The notes under the pieces: generated by a model
What the model was told of the DNA's origin: nothing
The model's input: only the letters and a program-made list of their open reading frames with translations
Database searches by the model: none
Shown here: one piece after another, positions 7,504 to 14,920 of the stretch
How the letters are laid out: every line of letters begins with the position of its first letter
How positions within the stretch are numbered: position 1 is the stretch's first letter
Assembly: GCA_900551525.1 (NCBI GenBank)
Contig: URWD01000017.1
Location: forward strand, 1-26,089
Source of the DNA: an uncultured Mycoplasmatota bacterium
GTDB taxonomy: Bacteria > Bacillota_I > Bacilli_A > RF39 > UBA660
DNA: 26,089 nt
Direction: 5' to 3'
Made by a program: the position numbers and the translations under genes

Positions 7504-7532
7504 TTGCAATTATAATTTTATATTGTTATAAT
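7504..7532 (+). promoter_or_regulatory. Promoter of the DUF4177-like gene
   Basis: TTGCAA (7504-7509), 17 bp, perfect TATAAT (7527-7532) with extended TGT. The leader is about 20 nt and includes AAAGGAG (7545-7551), so expression signals of the interrupted gene are intact. Confidence 0.65.
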
Positions 7533-7559
7533 TATTATAACATTAAAGGAGAATTTGAT

Positions 7560-7769
7560 ATGTATAGATATGATTATGTAAAAGTTAAATGTAAATTTAG
7601 TGGTTGAGGCGGAATAAATGGTAATATTTATGGAATTGAAGACTATCGCTCTATTATTGATGAAAAAGCTAAAGAAGGATGGAGATATGTTGGTTTTGTT
7701 CCCACTAAACAAAGAGCAACTGGACATATTCAAGAGTTAGATTTAGTATTTGAAAAGAAAATCGATTAA
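7560..7769 (+). pseudogene. DUF4177-like small protein interrupted by a single in-frame TGA
   Basis: The reading frame from ATG 7560 to TAA 7767-7769 has 69 codons and is coding-like throughout, except for codon 16, TGA (7605-7607). The first part reads MYRYDYVKVKCKFSG. After the TGA the frame continues GGINGNIYGIEDYRSI, then IDEKAKEGWRYVGFVP, and ends IQELDLVFEKK. The EDYRxIIDE...KEGWRxV...ELxLVFEKK pattern is that of DUF4177, a family of unknown function. Promoter, ribosome binding site and both halves are intact. Codon 41 is TGG, so the gene itself uses TGG for Trp. Options are a recent TGG-to-TGA nonsense mutation, a sequencing error, or programmed UGA readthrough. I see no convincing downstream hairpin that would suggest selenocysteine. 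Pseudogene is the conservative call. Confidence 0.7.
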
Positions 7770-7871
7770 TTTATTTTAAATAATTTACTTAGTAAAAGAA
7801 AACATTTTGGTAAAAAAGAATAAAATATTGTATAAATATATATCATTTATGTAATTTTAATAAGATTTATC

Positions 7872-7900
7872 TTTACAAATAAGCAAATTTATATTAAAAT
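7872..7900 (+). promoter_or_regulatory. Promoter of tRNA-Cys
   Basis: TTTACA (7872-7877), 17 bp, TAAAAT (7895-7900), placing the start about 16 nt before the mature tRNA. The 7770-7871 stretch before it shows nothing I can name. Confidence 0.5.
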
Positions 7901-7922
7901 TAATTTACGTGGATGAGTTTAC

Positions 7923-7997
7923 GGAACCGTAGCCAAGTGGCTAAGGCGTAGGTCTGCAACACCTTGATCACCAGTTCGAATCTGGTCGGTTCCTCCA
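7923..7997 (+). tRNA. tRNA-Cys (GCA)
   Basis: 75 nt with encoded CCA. The acceptor stem is GGAACCG (7923-7929) with CGGTTCC (7987-7993), the discriminator base is T994 in the local numbering (7994, U73, typical for Cys), and CCA is at 7995-7997. The anticodon GCA is at 7956-7958 in the loop CTGCAAC. The T-loop reads TTCGAAT. A bidirectional terminator follows. It is a single-tRNA transcription unit. Confidence 0.96.
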
Positions 7998-8010
7998 ATT
8001 TAAAATAAAA

Positions 8011-8036
8011 AGAACCTATGAACAGGTTCTTTTTTA
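8011..8036. terminator. Bidirectional terminator of tRNA-Cys
   Basis: AGAACCT (8011-8017) pairs with AGGTTCT (8024-8030) around ATGAAC. A T run follows on the plus strand and TTTTATTTT on the minus strand, so it can also end the minus-strand pair that stops at 8096. Confidence 0.88.
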
Positions 8037-8095
8037 TTGTGTAAAATTATTAATATTTTAAAAAATATTTTCTCCAACTCGTCAATATATTAAAT

Positions 8096-8869
8096 TTAAA
8101 CTAAATTTTTCATTGCTTCATTTTCAACTATTTTTTCTACATATTCTATACCAGAAGGCGAGATAGTACACATTTCGTTTGATAATTCTAATAATCTATC
8201 TTTGTGTAAAGACTTAATTATTTGATTAAACCTGGTTTTATTTGAATATTCAGTATATTCAAGTAAATTCTCTATTGAGAGCTTATTGTACTTATATAAA
8301 AAGAATAAAATTTGATCTTTACAATTTTTATTTTTGCTTAATATTCGCGATTTACCATCTATTTCCCAAATTATATCAATTTCTTTTTCAGTAACCAAAT
8401 TAATTATATCATTAGTGTCATCAAATGATAAATTTGAATTTAATCTAATTAATTCTGCAATTATCCATTTCATATTATTTAATAATAGTAGTGCATCCAT
8501 TTTGTTTGGGATAATATGATTTCTATGTATCATTCCCCGTTTATTTCTTATACAATTCATCGAAAATAGAATTCTAGGAATTAATATTCTATAAGTTTCA
8601 TCAAAAGAAGAGCTGCAATTCTCCCACTTTAACAAAATATTATTATCGAAAATAGGCAACTTTTTATTAAATTGTGTATATTGATTAGTCAATTGGTAAT
8701 CAATTAATCTCTCACAATCTTCTATAAATTGTCCAACTTCGTTTCCAAAATATTTCCAATTATTTTTTCTAAATTCATTTAATGATGCAAAATAATTTTC
8801 TAAAAGATTTTTCACAATTTCTTGTGGATATTTTTGAATTAAGATATTATAAATAGCATTATTTATCAT
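8096..8869 (-). CDS. Protein with HEPN-type RN(x5)H motif and C-terminal winged helix
   Basis: 257 aa, soluble, no family assigned with certainty. The N-terminal ~150 residues are helical. In them CIRNKRGMIHRNH (107-118) carries R108-N109 followed by H115, matching the R-x(4-6)-H signature of HEPN ribonucleases in which a polar residue follows the Arg. The next segment, MDALLLLNNMKWIIAELIRL, is a helix typical of the end of such bundles. Residues about 185-250 look like a winged helix-turn-helix (LSIENLLEYTEYSNKTRFNQ, then KDRLLELSNEMCTISPSG). It overlaps the upstream gene by 11 nt (ATGATAAATAA), so the two are co-translated. HEPN proteins in small accessory operons are often toxins or defence RNases. 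That role is inference, and a purely regulatory DNA-binding role is an alternative. Confidence 0.55.
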   Translation of the reverse strand: MINNAIYNILIQKYPQEIVKNLLENYFASLNEFRKNNWKYFGNEVGQFIEDCERLIDYQLTNQYTQFNKKLPIFDNNILLKWENCSSSFDETYRILIPRILFSMNCIRNKRGMIHRNHIIPNKMDALLLLNNMKWIIAELIRLNSNLSFDDTNDIINLVTEKEIDIIWEIDGKSRILSKNKNCKDQILFFLYKYNKLSIENLLEYTEYSNKTRFNQIIKSLHKDRLLELSNEMCTISPSGIEYVEKIVENEAMKNLV

Positions 8870-9389
8870 TTAACATACTTTCTAATAAATTTATTGCATC
8901 TTCTTCACCTTTAATTGTTAATTCGATTGTCCATTTTTGTCCTTTTCCAGCTTTAATAAAAGTTTCAAAATCCCTTGCAAATATACTAGCAAAATTACTA
9001 TTATCTAAACATCCTTGTTTTTTACACATTTCTTTAATATCTGAGCCTAATATTTTGTCTTCTTTTGCATACAAAGTTATCAAAGCAATGTTTTTAGTTT
9101 TTTCTGCATTAGTTTTACCTGGAATTCTTTTGTGTATTATAACATTTCCTTCTTCATCAATTGTAAAAATACCTGCATTTTGATACTTATCATAGGTATT
9201 ATTTTGTTTTATTTCATGATTTTCAGTAGTATTATAATTCTTTGAAACTTTAGACCTTTCTGCATAACCTATTTTTATAAATTCTTTTAACTCCTGTAAA
9301 TGCTGTTCAACAAATTCAACATCGCCTGAAATCTCAAATTCACTATTGGTTAGATCAACCTTTATAAAAGTTTTTGTTTCCGTATTCAT
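8859..9389 (-). CDS. Partner protein with C-terminal winged-helix-like region, unknown function
   Basis: 176 aa, first gene of the accessory pair. Residues about 6-40 (FIKVDLTNSEFEISGDVEF onward) form a beta-rich module followed by an amphipathic helix. A polar linker (about 45-70) follows, then a short FTIDEEGNVIIHKRIPG stretch. Residues about 95-165 look like a winged helix (KNIALITLYAKEDKILGSDI, then KGQKWTIELTIKGEEDA). I know no named family for it. The ribosome binding site AGAGGAGG is strong, and the promoter has the extended -10 form common in this window. Its fixed coupling to a HEPN-like protein suggests an antitoxin, sensor or adaptor role, which is inference. Confidence 0.6.
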   Translation of the reverse strand: MNTETKTFIKVDLTNSEFEISGDVEFVEQHLQELKEFIKIGYAERSKVSKNYNTTENHEIKQNNTYDKYQNAGIFTIDEEGNVIIHKRIPGKTNAEKTKNIALITLYAKEDKILGSDIKEMCKKQGCLDNSNFASIFARDFETFIKAGKGQKWTIELTIKGEEDAINLLESMLNDK

Positions 9390-9423
9390 TTATTTTCCTC
9401 CTCTACACAAATTGAATGACCTT

Positions 9424-9452
9424 ATTATAACAAAAGAAAAAAAAGATTACAA
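9424..9452 (-). promoter_or_regulatory. Promoter of the HEPN-like gene pair
   Basis: TTGTAA (9447-9452), 17 bp, perfect TATAAT (9424-9429) with extended TGT. The leader is about 25-30 nt and ends in AGAGGAGG. Confidence 0.65.
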
Positions 9453-9521
9453 TAGCAAAAATGTTTAATTTTGATCATTTTCATTTTAGTATATGTTATA
9501 AAAATCAAGATCTTATTAATT

Positions 9522-9540
9522 ATTGATATTTTTTATCAAT
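9522..9540. repeat. Inverted repeat upstream of the HEPN-like operon
   Basis: ATTGATA (9522-9528) and TATCAAT (9534-9540) around five T's, with an AAGATCTT palindrome at 9507-9514. Both lie 55-90 bp upstream of the -35 box. They could be regulator sites, or simply AT-rich chance repeats. Nothing else is visible in the 9453-9586 stretch. Confidence 0.35.
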
Positions 9541-9586
9541 TCATATATTGAAAAAGTTGTAAATATCTACGTTTTAATTTAAAATT

Positions 9587-9611
9587 AAAGCCCTTTATTT
9601 GGGCTTTTTTT
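9587..9611. terminator. Terminator of the lipoprotein gene
   Basis: AAAGCCC (9587-9593) with GGGCTTT (9601-9607) around TTTATTT. The longer T run is on the plus strand, but no plus-strand gene ends here. On the minus strand it is followed by AATTTTAAATT and would end the lipoprotein transcript, whose gene stops at 9672. Confidence 0.75.
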
Positions 9612-9671
9612 GTTTGTTTAGGTACATTTTACGTACAAAAAAAGATAATATTTTACTATTACCTTTTATGA

Positions 9672-10133
9672 TTATTTTTCTCTTTCCACTATATCTGTAG
9701 AATTTGCATCGCAAACATCATTCTTTTTATCATAGTCTTTACCAATATAAATGTCTTTAGATATTTTATTATTATCTAACATTTTATTACAAACAATTAT
9801 TGTTAATTCATCACTTTTGTATATTTTTGTTCCTCCATCTTTTAATGTTGTGCTTTTTGTTTCCTTATCTAACTTACTTGTAAAAGTATCTAAAGAATTT
9901 TGGACTAGATATTCACTTAAGGAAATTTTTTCGTTTTCTTTAGTAAGATTAATATCTTCATAACATGCTAGATAAATGGTTCTTTCATCACCGATATAGT
10001 ATGGAGTTTCATTACTGCATTCAGTGCTTCCTACCGGAGATATTTCGTATCCATCTACTAGCAGTTTTTCACTTTCTTTTTGACATCCACTTAAACACAA
10101 AATAAGTAATGTTAGTAATATTGTTTTTTTCAT
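9672..10133 (-). CDS. Small putative lipoprotein
   Basis: 153 aa, unrecognised family. The signal peptide MKKTILLTLLILCLSGC has a lipobox LSGC, so the mature protein should be lipidated at C17 and sit on the outer face of the membrane. The mature part is polar, about 135 residues, with Cys at about 39, 53, 111 and 140 that could form disulfides. It has its own promoter within 62 bp downstream of the large membrane protein gene and its own terminator. The ribosome binding site is AAAGGTGAT. Function is unknown. Confidence 0.75.
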   Translation of the reverse strand: MKKTILLTLLILCLSGCQKESEKLLVDGYEISPVGSTECSNETPYYIGDERTIYLACYEDINLTKENEKISLSEYLVQNSLDTFTSKLDKETKSTTLKDGGTKIYKSDELTIIVCNKMLDNNKISKDIYIGKDYDKKNDVCDANSTDIVEREK

Positions 10134-10159
10134 TTAATCACCTTTTCCTATCTAATATA

Positions 10160-10187
10160 AATATATCATATTCTTATTATTAGTCAA
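10160..10187 (-). promoter_or_regulatory. Promoter of the lipoprotein gene
   Basis: TTGACT (10182-10187), 16 bp, TATATT (10160-10165) with TGA just upstream. Confidence 0.55.
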
Positions 10188-10195
10188 TATTATAC

Positions 10196-11800
10196 TTATT
10201 TTAACTTAATTGAATAACTTCTATTTCTGATAGTAACTAATAAACTCACATGTTCTGCTTGTGCTGCAATGCCATCCGTTTCAAGAACTAATTTATCTTT
10301 TAACCTTGTTGGATTTGCATATCTTGCACTTAATTTTTGTTTAACACCATCAATTTCATATTCTATTTCTAAAAAGCTACTTGCAAATGAACCTATACCA
10401 TTAATGTTAGAATGAGATGATGCATCACTATCTAATGATAATTCATAATCAAGCACTATTAAAATTAATTTGTTTTGATATGAAACATCTGAAACTACAA
10501 CATCTGTATATGTTCTACATGTATTTTGATAACAACTTTGATAATTATATTCATATCTATTTGTAAATATTGGATTATTTACTTTGAATGTTGTATTTTT
10601 TAATAATGTTCCTGATAATGATACCGATTCATTAAGATTAGCACTTCTAACTATTTCAGTATTTTCATATAAAGTTGGCTTAAGTTTAATCGTAATTGTT
10701 TTAGCTAAAAATTCTTTACTCTTTAATGATACACCTTGATATAATGTAATCTTAAAGTTTTTATTTTTGTATTTTTTATCTATTTCATATGCCATTATAT
10801 ATGTTTTAGATTCTTTAGCATATATTACATCATTCATGTATGGATCTCCATAATCTAAAAATGAATTTCCCATGTTTAGAGCTGGATATTTGTATTCAGT
10901 TCCATAGTAAAGTTTAAAGTTACTATAATCTATTCTTTTTTCACTTGTTGATGTGTTTTTTACTTCAAAACGTATAACAACATAATATTTGTCATTATCA
11001 ATAATATTTCCTTTTAGATCTAAATTGGTAATCATGCTATCTTTTATATTATAACTTAAACCATCTAATGCAAATGTTTTATTTTCTTTGTATGTATATT
11101 TTATTTTTTCAGTATTTTTATAAATTAGAAATCCTAATATTATAACTAATGCTGCTCCGATTATATATATAACTTTTTTATTTTCTAAATAGTAATATTT
11201 TAATTCTCTGATAAATCTTCTTATTGTTCTTTCAGCTTTATAAGTTTGAAAGTTTAAATTTAATTCTATTTCTTCACTATCTTTATCAGTTATTTCTAGT
11301 TCTTTTAAATCACTTTTAAAATTAAATTTTTTAACATCAAAACCTAGACTTCTAATAAACATAAGTAGACAGGAAAAATATGATGGATAGTATAATATGT
11401 TAGCAAAATCTCTGTAAGTTCTAGCACTTGCTGCAGGCCATAAACCATCTGTTAAACTACCAATTAAAACTGCTGCTATAATTATAAATATAAGTAGAAT
11501 TATGTAATAAAGAATTGTAAAAAAATACATTTTTGTGGGTTTCTTTTTGGTTTTGAGTAGTATATATACCGCTACTAATATAAGAATAGTTACAATTATT
11601 GAAATATAAAGCCATGGACTTATAGTTGTACTTACTAAATTATCTGTTACAGTAACACTATAATTATTTGCAATGTAATCACGGAAAAAAACAACTAGTT
11701 GGTGTGTTTCAAATATAATAAAACCTGTTAATATCGTTAATAAAATGTGTATTTTACGAAAGTTTTTAATTAAAAATGCATATGGTTTTTTTAATATCAT
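10196..11800 (-). CDS. Polytopic membrane protein with large C-terminal extracytoplasmic domain
   Basis: 534 aa, no family recognised. Membrane helices are predicted at about residues 17-37, 62-83, 91-115, possibly 133-152, and 209-228. A cytoplasmic-looking acidic loop (about 155-205) precedes the last helix. The remaining ~305 residues are beta-rich, with phrases such as YYVVIRFEVKNTSTSEKRID typical of Ig-like or DUF4352-type folds, and a CYQNTC cysteine pair. An envelope-stress or wall-associated role is possible but not shown. The gene follows a terminator after the LysM gene. A clear promoter is not visible in the short gap, so it may depend on read-through. AAAGGG precedes the ATG. Confidence 0.7.
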   Translation of the reverse strand: MILKKPYAFLIKNFRKIHILLTILTGFIIFETHQLVVFFRDYIANNYSVTVTDNLVSTTISPWLYISIIVTILILVAVYILLKTKKKPTKMYFFTILYYIILLIFIIIAAVLIGSLTDGLWPAASARTYRDFANILYYPSYFSCLLMFIRSLGFDVKKFNFKSDLKELEITDKDSEEIELNLNFQTYKAERTIRRFIRELKYYYLENKKVIYIIGAALVIILGFLIYKNTEKIKYTYKENKTFALDGLSYNIKDSMITNLDLKGNIIDNDKYYVVIRFEVKNTSTSEKRIDYSNFKLYYGTEYKYPALNMGNSFLDYGDPYMNDVIYAKESKTYIMAYEIDKKYKNKNFKITLYQGVSLKSKEFLAKTITIKLKPTLYENTEIVRSANLNESVSLSGTLLKNTTFKVNNPIFTNRYEYNYQSCYQNTCRTYTDVVVSDVSYQNKLILIVLDYELSLDSDASSHSNINGIGSFASSFLEIEYEIDGVKQKLSARYANPTRLKDKLVLETDGIAAQAEHVSLLVTIRNRSYSIKLK

Positions 11801-11836
11801 AATATCAAGCCCTTTACTAAATTAATTTTATCAAAA

Positions 11837-11861
11837 AAAACAACCTTTTGTAAAGTTGTTT
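11837..11861 (-). terminator. Terminator of the LysM gene
   Basis: AAACAAC (11838-11844) pairs with GTTGTTT (11855-11861), ending in eight T's on the minus strand. It abuts the stop codon at 11862. Confidence 0.8.
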
Positions 11862-12311
11862 CTATCTTTTTGCTACTAATACTTGATCTTTAAGTAAATA
11901 AATTGTTTCATTTTGATTAAGTAGGTCTAATTTTGATATTTTGAAGACATTACTTACTGTGTCTATTGTATCTCCTTCAGCTGTTATATAATAACTATAG
12001 TTATTTCTAGGTATTAAAAGTTCTTGACCAGGATATATGTAATCTTCCATTTCAAGTCCATTTAAAGCTGCAAGCAATGTAGGATTTATATTGTATTTTT
12101 CTGCTATTTTATAAAGTGAATCTCCACTTTCTATAACATAGGTATTAAAATACTTTTCTTCATTTTTGGGAACTATTATTTCTTGTCCTGCTCTTAGACC
12201 TTCACCATAATATAAGTTGTTTATTCTGATTAATTCCTCTGGAGAAACATTAAATTTACTGGCTAAAGTTTTGATATTTTCTCCTTCTTTTACTAAGTAT
12301 TTATTGTACAT
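11862..12311 (-). CDS. Triple LysM-domain protein
   Basis: 149 aa consisting almost wholly of three LysM repeats. LysM1 is at about residues 4-48 (YLVKEGENIKTLASKFNVSP), LysM2 at about 57-101 (YVIESGDSLYKIAEKYNINP, ending PGQELLIP), and a diverged LysM3 at about 107-149. LysM domains bind GlcNAc-containing peptidoglycan. There is no signal peptide, membrane helix or catalytic domain, so how it reaches the wall is unclear. Similar leaderless LysM proteins act in the forespore or mother cell of spore formers or are released by lysis. AGGGTGAT precedes the ATG. It lies in the same orientation as, and close to, a leaderless M23-SH3b protein gene. Confidence 0.88.
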   Translation of the reverse strand: MYNKYLVKEGENIKTLASKFNVSPEELIRINNLYYGEGLRAGQEIIVPKNEEKYFNTYVIESGDSLYKIAEKYNINPTLLAALNGLEMEDYIYPGQELLIPRNNYSYYITAEGDTIDTVSNVFKISKLDLLNQNETIYLLKDQVLVAKR

Positions 12312-12352
12312 AATATCACCCTAGTATAAAGTATGTTTAATTTTTTATTTGG

Positions 12353-13420
12353 TTAAAAGATAAATATCATATTACTATTATTAAATTCCCATTCACTATA
12401 TTTAAGTAATGGTGTTTCTCCGTTTAAAGGATTAAAATGATATAATGTGTCTTTTGATATGTAGTAAACATCTAGATTTTCTGTTTTTATTATTTTGTTT
12501 ACAGATAGATTTGTTACTAAATATTTGTCATTTGCATATAACTTATCATCTTTTAATGTATATTTAAATATATTATCTTGAGTAAACTCTAATTTATTGT
12601 TTTTTAACTTTTGATTGGTAACATTTTCCCATTTACCATTATTCATTATTTGATATTTTGTCTTATAAATATCATATTTCTTTAAGTCAAAATAGTACTC
12701 TAACTCATTTTTATAGTCATATAAGTATACTTTATCTTTGTAGTCACCTAGAAAATAACTATCAAAGTAAACATCATAGCGTAATTTAAAATCCTTTGTT
12801 TTGCCATTTTCTTTGTTAAGTAAGTATATTTTGGTAAATTTATAATTTTCATTATAGTTTGGAACAAGTAAATATTTATCATGTTGATAAATAAGATTTA
12901 AGTTATAAACATCCTTATCAAAAAACTTGATACTTGTTGTTTTTTTGTTACTTAAATAAATAAACTCGTGATAATTCCATAAAAAGAAAGTATTATTATT
13001 AAGATTATCTATTTTAATATTTTTGTAATTTGAGTTTTCTTTAAAAGTTGTTTCTTCATGTGGATAATAGAAGTTATCTTCATTACTACATACATCATAT
13101 AAAGATATTTTAGAGCTTTCAAAAGATAAACATGTATTTTCGTCTAGCTTGTTTACTTTGATATCTCGGATTAAATTTCTTTTGCTAGTATATTTATCAA
13201 AACTTATTACTTCATAATCTTTGTCTTCATAACTAATTAAAAATGAATAGTATTTTTCTTTTTTATGATACTTTTCTGTTACATCAATATCATTTATTTT
13301 GTACTTTAATGTATAGCTATGTTTAAAATTTAAGAAAAAAAGAAATATAACGAATATTAATATTAAAAATATGATTAAATTTCTTAATTTTTTTATATTA
13401 TTTGTTTTCAACTGAGCCAT
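12353..13420 (-). CDS. Single-pass membrane protein with large extracytoplasmic domain
   Basis: 355 aa, unrecognised. One N-terminal helix at about residues 13-31 (LRNLIIFLILIFVIFLFFLN) is followed by an Asn/Lys/Tyr-rich beta domain. Repeated motifs such as HDKYLLVPNYNENYKFTKIY and YKDKVYLYDYKNELEYYFDL look like diverged propeller blades. The gene overlaps the upstream PH-like gene by 23 nt, indicating co-translation. The ribosome binding site is weak (GGAAG is about 12 nt away), and no better downstream start is visible. Function unknown; location in the envelope is inferred from the membrane helix. Confidence 0.68.
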   Translation of the reverse strand: MAQLKTNNIKKLRNLIIFLILIFVIFLFFLNFKHSYTLKYKINDIDVTEKYHKKEKYYSFLISYEDKDYEVISFDKYTSKRNLIRDIKVNKLDENTCLSFESSKISLYDVCSNEDNFYYPHEETTFKENSNYKNIKIDNLNNNTFFLWNYHEFIYLSNKKTTSIKFFDKDVYNLNLIYQHDKYLLVPNYNENYKFTKIYLLNKENGKTKDFKLRYDVYFDSYFLGDYKDKVYLYDYKNELEYYFDLKKYDIYKTKYQIMNNGKWENVTNQKLKNNKLEFTQDNIFKYTLKDDKLYANDKYLVTNLSVNKIIKTENLDVYYISKDTLYHFNPLNGETPLLKYSEWEFNNSNMIFIF

Positions 13421-13838
13421 ATTTTTGTTTTTCTTCCATCATCATTTCCGTTATATTTGTTTCTATTTCATCTAGACCACTTTTTGGTAAATTTGATATT
13501 GTAACTTCTTCTTTAACAGTATCGATTTTTATTTGTCCCCATAGTAAGCCTTGATATACTAATAAGTCATTGTATAAATCTGGTGTGATTGAACTTAAGA
13601 AGTAGCCCCAGACAACACGTTTTTGACCAATTAAAATTCTTTTATTAGTTAAAACTACTACACATGTTTGAAATAATTCGTAAAATTTATCATTTTTTTG
13701 ACCTGCAAAAGCAAATGTAACATATTCACCTGGGTTTAGATGTTTTTCCACTACTGCACAATGGTCTTTTAGATTCCATACTACTCCACCTGGATGTTTA
13801 CGTTTAAATTCTAATGCTTTATCATATACTTGTCTCAT
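13398..13838 (-). CDS. PH-like domain protein (YokE/bPH type)
   Basis: 146 aa, cytoplasmic. The middle (about residues 30-125) resembles bacterial PH-like domains: HLNPGEYVTFAFAGQ, then TCVVVLTNKRILIGQKRVV, then the strand pattern ending EEVTISNLPKS. The phrase VLTNKRIL is the hallmark of these SHOCT/PH membrane-associated domains. I place the start at ATG 13836-13838, 9 nt after an in-frame GTG, because AGGTGAT sits at the right distance from it. The gene has its own promoter. Binding partner or lipid is unknown. Confidence 0.72.
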   Translation of the reverse strand: MRQVYDKALEFKRKHPGGVVWNLKDHCAVVEKHLNPGEYVTFAFAGQKNDKFYELFQTCVVVLTNKRILIGQKRVVWGYFLSSITPDLYNDLLVYQGLLWGQIKIDTVKEEVTISNLPKSGLDEIETNITEMMMEEKQKYGSVENK

Positions 13839-13855
13839 TACTATCACCTAGTTAT

Positions 13856-13884
13856 ATTTTATAATATTTTTTTTAATTTAGCAA
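13856..13884 (-). promoter_or_regulatory. Promoter of the PH-like gene
   Basis: TTGCTA (13879-13884), 17 bp, TAAAAT (13856-13861), directly behind the M23 gene. No U-tailed hairpin separates them, so read-through is also possible. Confidence 0.5.
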
Positions 13885-13887
13885 TTG

Positions 13888-14823
13888 TTAGTTTAAATAT
13901 TTACTGTATACCCAACGATTATTGTAGATTTGTGTCCAGTTATGTTCTTCTTTAATTACTGATACTGTTGTATTTTTGGGTATTCTGTAAAGTATTACAT
14001 TCCCATTTGGTTTATTTCTAACATTTAATAGAGCTGCAGTTGTTTTCTTTGAAATATAGTAAAGCTTTGGTTGTTCTTGAGTTAAATATGCACTAGATAC
14101 ATATTCTTTATCGTTTAGTTTTGCCCAGCCATCAACTATTTCTAGAACTTCTATTTTTGTATTCTTAGCAAGTAAATTAACAAATTTATATTTGCTACTT
14201 GGACCATATCTAACATTTAAATTAGCTGTTGTATAGTAGGTATTGTTCACAACCGGTTCATTTGTTAAGTCTACGAAGTTTAGATTTCTATTATTTTTTA
14301 CAGTTGTAAAGTTTTTATCAATAAACATTCCTTGTTCGGGTTTAATATTATATTCTGTTGTTTTTAAAATCCATAAACCAAGATTATTTTTAGCCCATCC
14401 TGAGCCAGACATTTTACCGCGGCCAAGTGTTATATGAAAATGAGGACCTGTTGCAAATCCATCTGCCCCTTTAGGAAATATAGCTTCACCACGTTTATAA
14501 ATTTTACCTTTATAAATATTTCTTAAATCTTTATCTTCAGGATGTACTACCATTATAGTTATAAAATCTGTAAATGTCGGGGTAACTACGGGACTTGTAC
14601 TTTCAAGCCATATTGTATTTGATGCTCTAAGTCCAACCCCATAAACTTTTTTAACTATCATTTCATCACATGGACAGTAAAAGTAACTATTGTTACCACT
14701 TCCACATGCATCATCTATTGGGTAATCTTTTAGGTTACCTTCACTATGTCTTTTGTGAGTAAAATTATCATCATAACCTTGAGTTATATTCATTATTTTA
14801 AGTGGATAAGTTAGATAATTCAT
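13888..14823 (-). CDS. M23-like metallopeptidase with two SH3b domains
   Basis: 311 aa, probable peptidoglycan hydrolase. The N-terminal domain (about residues 1-170) shows a lysostaphin-like metal site: H26 in HSEGNLKDYPID with D37 or D38, and GPHFHITLG with H128/H130 (the HxH motif). Two bacterial SH3 domains follow at about 196-247 (TANLNVRYGPSSKYK) and 258-311 (ALLNVRNKPNGN); they usually bind cell-wall peptide bridges. There is no signal peptide or membrane helix, which is phage-endolysin-like. No phage genes adjoin it. GAGGTGA is 8 nt before the ATG. A -10-like TATAAT at 14843-14848 lies back-to-back with the acyltransferase promoter. Confidence 0.85.
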   Translation of the reverse strand: MNYLTYPLKIMNITQGYDDNFTHKRHSEGNLKDYPIDDACGSGNNSYFYCPCDEMIVKKVYGVGLRASNTIWLESTSPVVTPTFTDFITIMVVHPEDKDLRNIYKGKIYKRGEAIFPKGADGFATGPHFHITLGRGKMSGSGWAKNNLGLWILKTTEYNIKPEQGMFIDKNFTTVKNNRNLNFVDLTNEPVVNNTYYTTANLNVRYGPSSKYKFVNLLAKNTKIEVLEIVDGWAKLNDKEYVSSAYLTQEQPKLYYISKKTTAALLNVRNKPNGNVILYRIPKNTTVSVIKEEHNWTQIYNNRWVYSKYLN

Positions 14824-14842
14824 TTTTCTTCACCTCTACTAC

Positions 14843-14871
14843 ATTATATGAACTAGTCCATTTTCTTAAAG
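14843..14871 (-). promoter_or_regulatory. Probable promoter of the M23-SH3b gene
   Basis: A perfect TATAAT (14843-14848) with only a weak CTTTAA (14866-14871) 17 bp upstream. The start would be about 14836. Confidence 0.4.
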
Positions 14872-14876
14872 TGCAT

Positions 14877-14905
14877 TTGTCATAGAATGATTTTGATGAT
14901 ATAAT
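14877..14905 (+). promoter_or_regulatory. Promoter of PlsC-like acyltransferase 1 (near-leaderless)
   Basis: TTGTCA (14877-14882), 17 bp, perfect TATAAT (14900-14905) with extended TGA. The expected start is about 14912, which is the G of an in-frame GTG and only 9 nt before the ATG. Confidence 0.72.
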
Positions 14906-14920
14906 TATTTTGTGATATTT

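Noticed and set aside
7518..7733. Minus-strand 71-codon frame opposite the DUF4177-like gene
   Set aside because: Low-complexity Ile/Asn/Ser composition, no ribosome binding site, and the plus-strand frame matches a known family.
7923..8095. Integration of an element at tRNA-Cys
   Set aside because: I looked for a second copy of the tRNA 3' end (GGTTCCTCCA) in the window and found none, and there is no integrase gene.
13888..14823. Prophage endolysin
   Set aside because: M23-SH3b without a signal peptide is endolysin-like, but no holin, tail, capsid or terminase gene is in the window.
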